Below, piece after piece: positions 10,990 through 13,298 of a stretch of DNA of 13,298 bases. Location of the stretch: the NCBI GenBank assembly GCA_023451855.1, contig JAEXXY010000422.1, forward strand, positions 1-13,298, read 5' to 3'. Position 1 is the first letter of the stretch, and each line of letters opens with the position of its first letter. The notes below the pieces were generated by a model. The model did not search any database, was not told where the DNA came from, and was given only the letters and a program-made list of their open reading frames with translations. The position numbers and the translations under genes were made by a program. The stretch comes from Actinomycetes bacterium (GTDB lineage: Bacteria > Actinomycetota > Actinomycetes > Actinomycetales > Dermatophilaceae).

Positions 10990-12801
10990 TCACGGCGTGT
11001 ACGTGACGCGGTTCAGCGGCGGCGGGTTGTAGGGCGAGTGAGCCGCCAGGTAGTTCGCGAAGGCGTCGATGTCGAGCCCACCGAAGTACTTGCCGGTGCC
11101 GTTGCGGAAGGCCGGGAAGCCATCGCCGCCGTCGGACAGGAAGTTGTTCGTGACGATGCGGTACTTCGCCGACGGGTCGAGCGGAGCACCGTTGAGGAGC
11201 ACGTTCGACACCGTCGACCGGTTGTGGGTGTACGTGAGACCGGCGCTCGTCGCGAGGACGTACGGACGCGCCGGGGCTCCGGACGAGTTGATGAACTGCT
11301 GGTTCAGCACGTCGATGATCTGCTGGCCCGTGAGGTCCATCGACACGAGGTAGTTGTTGAACGGCTGGACCGTGAACGCCGCCTCGTACGTGACGTCGCC
11401 AGCGGCGTTCTCGACCAGGTCGGCCCGGATGCCACCGGCGTTCATGAACGAGATGACCGGAGCGGTGCCACCCGACGGGATCGTCGACGGGTCGGCGAGC
11501 TGGGCGTCGGCAATGAGGTCACCGAGAGGCGACTCGCCGGCCGCGTTGGCCGTCCGGCTGACGCTGGTACCGGCCACCTGGCCGAGGACCTTGTTCGCGA
11601 TGCTCGCGACCAGGGTCTTGTACTTGGCGATGAGAGCCGACTGCGCCGGGTCCTTGGGCACCGTGCGGTCGACGATGTTGTTGGTCGAGTCGGCCATCGT
11701 CGGGCGGACGATGTCGGACGTACGGCGGTCGTAGGTCACGGTGGTGTCGGTGTAGAGACGACCGAAGGACGAGGCCGAGGTGACGAGACGCGGTGTGCCG
11801 GCCGGGTCGGGCAGCGTGCAGACGTAGGGCTGGTGCGTGTGGCCCGACACGACCATGTCGATGGCCGGGTCGAGGTGGGCGTTGATGTCGACGAGCGCCC
11901 CGGAGATCGATCCGCCGTTCTGGCAGGCCCAGTCGAAGGACTTGCCGCCCTGGGTCGGGGCCGCGCCCTCGTGCAGGAGCACGATGATCGCGTTGACCCC
12001 TTGGGCCTTGAGCTCCGGCACGAGCGCGTTGGCGGTCTCGGCCTCGTCCTTGAACGTCAGGCCGGCGACGCCGGACGCCGTGACGATGCTCGGCGTACCC
12101 TCGAGGGTCATGCCGATGAAGCCGATCTTGGCGCCATTGAACTTCTTGACCGTGTAGGCCGGCAGGATCGTCTTGCCGGTCGAGGTCTCGACGACGTTCG
12201 CAGCGAGCATGTCGAAGTCCGCGCCACCGAATTCGCCGTCCGGGCACGAGTTCTGGTTGTTCTGACCGTCGCCGTCGTCGATGCAGCCGCCGTGGGCCAG
12301 GCGCTGGAGCTCCTTGTACCCCTCGTCGAACTCGTGGTTGCCCACCGAGGTGACGTCGAGGCCGAGCTTGTTCATCGACTCGACGGTCGGCTCGTCGTGG
12401 AACGCGGCGGACAGGAGGGGGGAAGCGCCGACGATGTCACCGGCGGCGACGGTCAACGAGTACGGGTGGCCCTTGCGCGCCTGGGCGAGCTCGGTCGCGA
12501 GGTACTCGACACCACCGGCATTGACGAAGTTGATCTGCTCCGTGCGGTTGCCGTCGCCGTCGATGTCGTCGACGTCCGTGTAGAAGTGGTCGATCGTGAT
12601 GCGACCGCTGGAGCCGCTCGGCGCCTCGAGGTTGCCGTGGAAGTCGTTGAACGACAGCAGCTGGATGTCGAACTGCGTCTTGCCCGGCGCCTTGCCGGTG
12701 TCTGGCCCTGCAGCGGGTGCCGCCAGGGCCGGTGCCGCGAGCGCCGCGACGCAGGCCCCTGCGAGAGCGACGCCGGCGATGCGGCGAGTGGAACGGGACA
12801 T
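10990..12801 (-). CDS. Secreted 5'-nucleotidase / metallophosphatase (UshA-like)
   Basis: 603 residues. A signal peptide (MSRSTRR, hydrophobic 8-23, likely cut after ALA27) exports it. The metallophosphatase domain has FNDFHG (51-56), AGD (120-122), GNHEFD (154-159), LLHEG (His277) and GHTH (320-323), the full two-metal site. The C-terminal 5'-nucleotidase domain carries MNAGGIR (453-459) and NNFLSDGGDGFPAF (552-565), the substrate-binding signature. It should remove phosphate from external nucleotides, giving phosphate and nucleosides. No sortase motif, lipobox or C-terminal helix is visible, so it is released or loosely held. Two acidic segments, DVDDIDGDGNRTE (76-88) and a Cys/Asn-rich insert (171-195), look like calcium-binding or disulfide loops. 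GGGGA lies close ahead of the ATG at 12801. It stands alone between glnR and mshD, opposite to both, as if inserted into an older gene order. Confidence 0.93.
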   Translation of the reverse strand: MSRSTRRIAGVALAGACVAALAAPALAAPAAGPDTGKAPGKTQFDIQLLSFNDFHGNLEAPSGSSGRITIDHFYTDVDDIDGDGNRTEQINFVNAGGVEYLATELAQARKGHPYSLTVAAGDIVGASPLLSAAFHDEPTVESMNKLGLDVTSVGNHEFDEGYKELQRLAHGGCIDDGDGQNNQNSCPDGEFGGADFDMLAANVVETSTGKTILPAYTVKKFNGAKIGFIGMTLEGTPSIVTASGVAGLTFKDEAETANALVPELKAQGVNAIIVLLHEGAAPTQGGKSFDWACQNGGSISGALVDINAHLDPAIDMVVSGHTHQPYVCTLPDPAGTPRLVTSASSFGRLYTDTTVTYDRRTSDIVRPTMADSTNNIVDRTVPKDPAQSALIAKYKTLVASIANKVLGQVAGTSVSRTANAAGESPLGDLIADAQLADPSTIPSGGTAPVISFMNAGGIRADLVENAAGDVTYEAAFTVQPFNNYLVSMDLTGQQIIDVLNQQFINSSGAPARPYVLATSAGLTYTHNRSTVSNVLLNGAPLDPSAKYRIVTNNFLSDGGDGFPAFRNGTGKYFGGLDIDAFANYLAAHSPYNPPPLNRVTYTP

Positions 12802-12945
12802 GTCTTCCCCTTGGTCATGAGTGGTGAGCGGAGCTCGTGGCCCCCAGACGGGAGGCTAGCCGCGGCTGGGCAGGAAATGTGTGCTTGCTGGCAACAGACT
12901 GATGACGGTGGGATGTCGGAGCACCTCTTGTGGTGAAATCGGCGA
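12802..12945. promoter_or_regulatory. Divergent intergenic region, 5'-nucleotidase / mshD
   Basis: This 144-base gap should hold promoters for both genes. For mshD, TGAAAT (12934-12939) sits six bases before the ATG, a 4-of-6 match to TATAAT. For the nucleotidase, a minus-strand TAGCCT (12859-12854) could be a -10 box with a leader of about 45 bases. TTGCTGGCAA (12885-12894) is a small inverted repeat of unknown meaning. None of these is firm. Confidence 0.3.
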
Positions 12946-13298
12946 ATGACGGACCCGACTGACCCGGCCGACCTCCTCGTGACGGTCCACGACGCGTCGG
13001 CCCCCCTGTCGGCTGCCGACGTCGCGGCGGCCCTCGCCGTCTGCGCCGATGCCGCGGCAGCCGACGGGTCCGAGCCGCTGTCGGAGCAGTTCCGGCTCGC
13101 CCTGCGCTCCGCGTCGGTCGAGGGGGCCCGCCACCTGCTGGCACACTCGGACGGACGCGTCGTCGGCTACGCGCAGGTGCGGGACGGGGCGGCGGGCGAG
13201 CCACCGTCGGCCGAGCTGGTCGTGGCCCCGGCGGCCCGGCGTCACGGCGTGGGCACCCTCCTGCTCGACGCGATCCCGCCCGACGCGCGGGTGTGGAG
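12946..13298 (+). CDS. mshD: Mycothiol synthase, N-terminal part
   Basis: 117 codons are visible before the window ends; the full enzyme has about 300 residues in two GNAT domains. The visible part is the first GNAT domain: LRSASVEGARHLLAHSDGRV, VGYAQV (strand 4), then SAELVVAPAARRHGVGTLLL, whose RRHGVG loop is the acetyl-CoA pyrophosphate-binding motif. The family acetylates the cysteine amine of Cys-GlcN-Ins, the last step of mycothiol synthesis. In MshD the C-terminal GNAT domain is the active one. The assignment rests on this fold plus position near glnR, which matches the Rv0818-Rv0819 order I recall from M. tuberculosis; another GNAT enzyme is possible but less likely. The ATG at 12946 lacks a Shine-Dalgarno and may be leaderless. 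Confidence 0.8.
   Translation, partial: MTDPTDPADLLVTVHDASAPLSAADVAAALAVCADAAAADGSEPLSEQFRLALRSASVEGARHLLAHSDGRVVGYAQVRDGAAGEPPSAELVVAPAARRHGVGTLLLDAIPPDARVW

Noticed and set aside
12885..12894. TTGCTGGCAA as an operator
   Set aside because: Arms of only four bases could easily occur by chance and no second copy is nearby.
11038..12936. A 632-codon open frame antisense to the 5'-nucleotidase gene
   Set aside because: It is the mirror of a well-supported secreted enzyme. Its product is Arg/Val/Gly-rich low-complexity sequence with no motif.
1..13298. Mobile elements, CRISPR arrays, defence systems, tRNA genes
   Set aside because: No transposase, integrase, spaced repeats, defence domains or cloverleaf sequence was seen. 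All genes are chromosomal types with uniform composition.

Overview
The base composition (roughly 70% G+C), the codon use (almost all third positions G or C) and the gene content point to a high-GC actinobacterium. Mycothiol synthase, an atypical GlnR, an HbhA-like protein, DUF2516, and a nitrobindin next to a YgfZ-type folate-binding protein are all present. I read it as a member of the Intrasporangiaceae or a near relative, but the genus cannot be fixed from the sequence alone. I see no rRNA, tRNA, CRISPR array, insertion sequence or phage gene. This is chromosomal backbone with 16 protein-coding genes, two of them cut by the window edges. No gap between genes exceeds about 170 bases.

Layout. 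Positions 2-1757 (+): the end of a SAM-dependent methyltransferase, then an orphan MEDS-domain/anti-sigma-like ATPase. Positions 1839-5746 (-): in transcription order, an XRE regulator, an HbhA-like lysine-rich coiled-coil protein, a strong hairpin, an asparaginase of the asparaginase II family, D-aminoacyl-tRNA deacylase (dtd), the membrane protein DUF2516, and a stand-alone phosphomannose-isomerase-type cupin. Positions 5916-8443 (-): nitrobindin, YgfZ and a BKACE-family (DUF849) enzyme. Positions 8467-8838 (+): a DsrE-like protein. Positions 8885-10114 (-): MoaD/ThiS-type sulfur carrier followed by a nine-helix membrane protein. Position 10166 (+): glnR. Positions 10990-12801 (-): a secreted 5'-nucleotidase. 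Position 12946 to the edge (+): mycothiol synthase mshD.

How the genes fit together (inference). The second half groups functions in nitrogen control (GlnR), peroxynitrite/NO handling (nitrobindin), thiol redox (MshD), sulfur relay (DsrE, MoaD) and iron-sulfur maintenance (YgfZ). The secreted 5'-nucleotidase looks inserted between glnR and mshD, which are neighbours in mycobacteria as far as I recall. The XRE-hbhA-(asparaginase-dtd)-DUF2516 order resembles the mycobacterial Rv0474-hbhA-Rv0476 neighbourhood with two enzymes added.

Expression signals. Five start codons have a TANNNT hexamer 6-7 bases upstream and two more have a weaker -10-like hexamer there, with no usable Shine-Dalgarno, so leaderless transcripts seem common. 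Several gene ends carry clear hairpins. I found no convincing new multi-gene system. The most unusual signals are small: a 23-bp divergent promoter with overlapping -10 boxes, 14-base tandem repeats that copy the stop-codon region of dtd (with a looser parallel after ygfZ), and a 9-bp repeat giving MoaD a Ser-Asp linker.
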